Of a stretch of 64,000 nucleotides of DNA, positions 63,829 to 64,000 are shown one piece after another. Every line of letters starts with the position of its first letter. Positions within the stretch are counted from its first letter, which is position 1. The DNA is from an uncultured Clostridia bacterium. GTDB lineage: Bacteria > Bacillota > Clostridia > TANB77 > CAG-508. The stretch lies in assembly GCA_947624655.1 (NCBI GenBank), contig CANQLH010000006.1, positions 1-64,000 of the forward strand. The letters run 5' to 3'. A program made the translations under genes and the position numbers. The notes under the pieces are model-generated. The model saw nothing but the letters and a program-made list of their open reading frames with translations. It had not been told where the DNA came from and did no database searches.

Positions 63829-64000
63829 TTAAACTTTTTCTACCAAATAATTTTTCATTATATCTTTTGCAATAGTTCCCTCATCAAGTCCATATTTTTT
63901 CTCAATTTGTTCAACACTTCCATGTTTTACAAATTCATCAGGATATCCATATTTCTTAAGTGTAACATCTTTTATATTTTCTTCATTTATCAATTCTTCT
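63829..64000 (-). CDS. dxs: 1-deoxy-D-xylulose-5-phosphate synthase, C-terminal part
   Basis: ...LKKYGYPDEFVKHGSVEQIEKKYGLDEGTIAKDIMKNYLVEKV*. Confidence 0.75.
   Translation of the reverse strand, partial: EELINEENIKDVTLKKYGYPDEFVKHGSVEQIEKKYGLDEGTIAKDIMKNYLVEKV

Noticed and set aside
1-64000. The frameshifts as random sequencing or assembly errors
   Set aside because: All 15 are the same event (one extra C), always in one codon phase (before a Gly GGN codon), on both strands, and outside homopolymers. Errors inserting C before GG would also hit other codon phases and intergenic DNA and would break genes at non-Gly positions. A motif-specific basecalling artifact is not fully excluded without reads.

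Overview
AT-rich 64 kb window from an anaerobic Firmicutes/Clostridia-like genome, mostly minus-strand genes up to ~59.4 kb, then plus-strand tsaE/tsaB/rimI/lon. The most striking signal is at the translational level. At least 12 genes appear broken by a +1 frameshift: a two-component HK, an ABC permease, a dockerin/BspA protein, secA, two P-type ATPases, prkC, its PP2C partner, a CNNM protein, an AlbA-domain protein, tsaE and tsaB. In all 15 sites the cause is the same: one extra C immediately before a Gly codon, so a zero-frame CGG sits where GGN is expected. Skipping the C (reading CGGN as Gly) restores each full-length conserved protein, and every reconstructed length agrees with the number of extra bases. 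In a by-eye survey of CGG trinucleotides I found no in-frame CGG used as Arg in an intact ORF. This points to CGG-directed +1 frameshifting, or a four-base CGGN=Gly codon, rather than pseudogenes or random sequencing error. Other items: a cohesin scaffold / dockerin / sortase surface locus (5-14.4 kb); a 138-bp inverted-repeat element in two copies with a compensatory base-pair change; a 120-bp MITE-like element with an 8-bp target duplication; a WYL-regulated island of unknown genes (18.5-27.9 kb); an AlbA gene between 156-bp direct repeats; an MMPL protein with a repeat-filled loop; and a MATE-kinase fusion.
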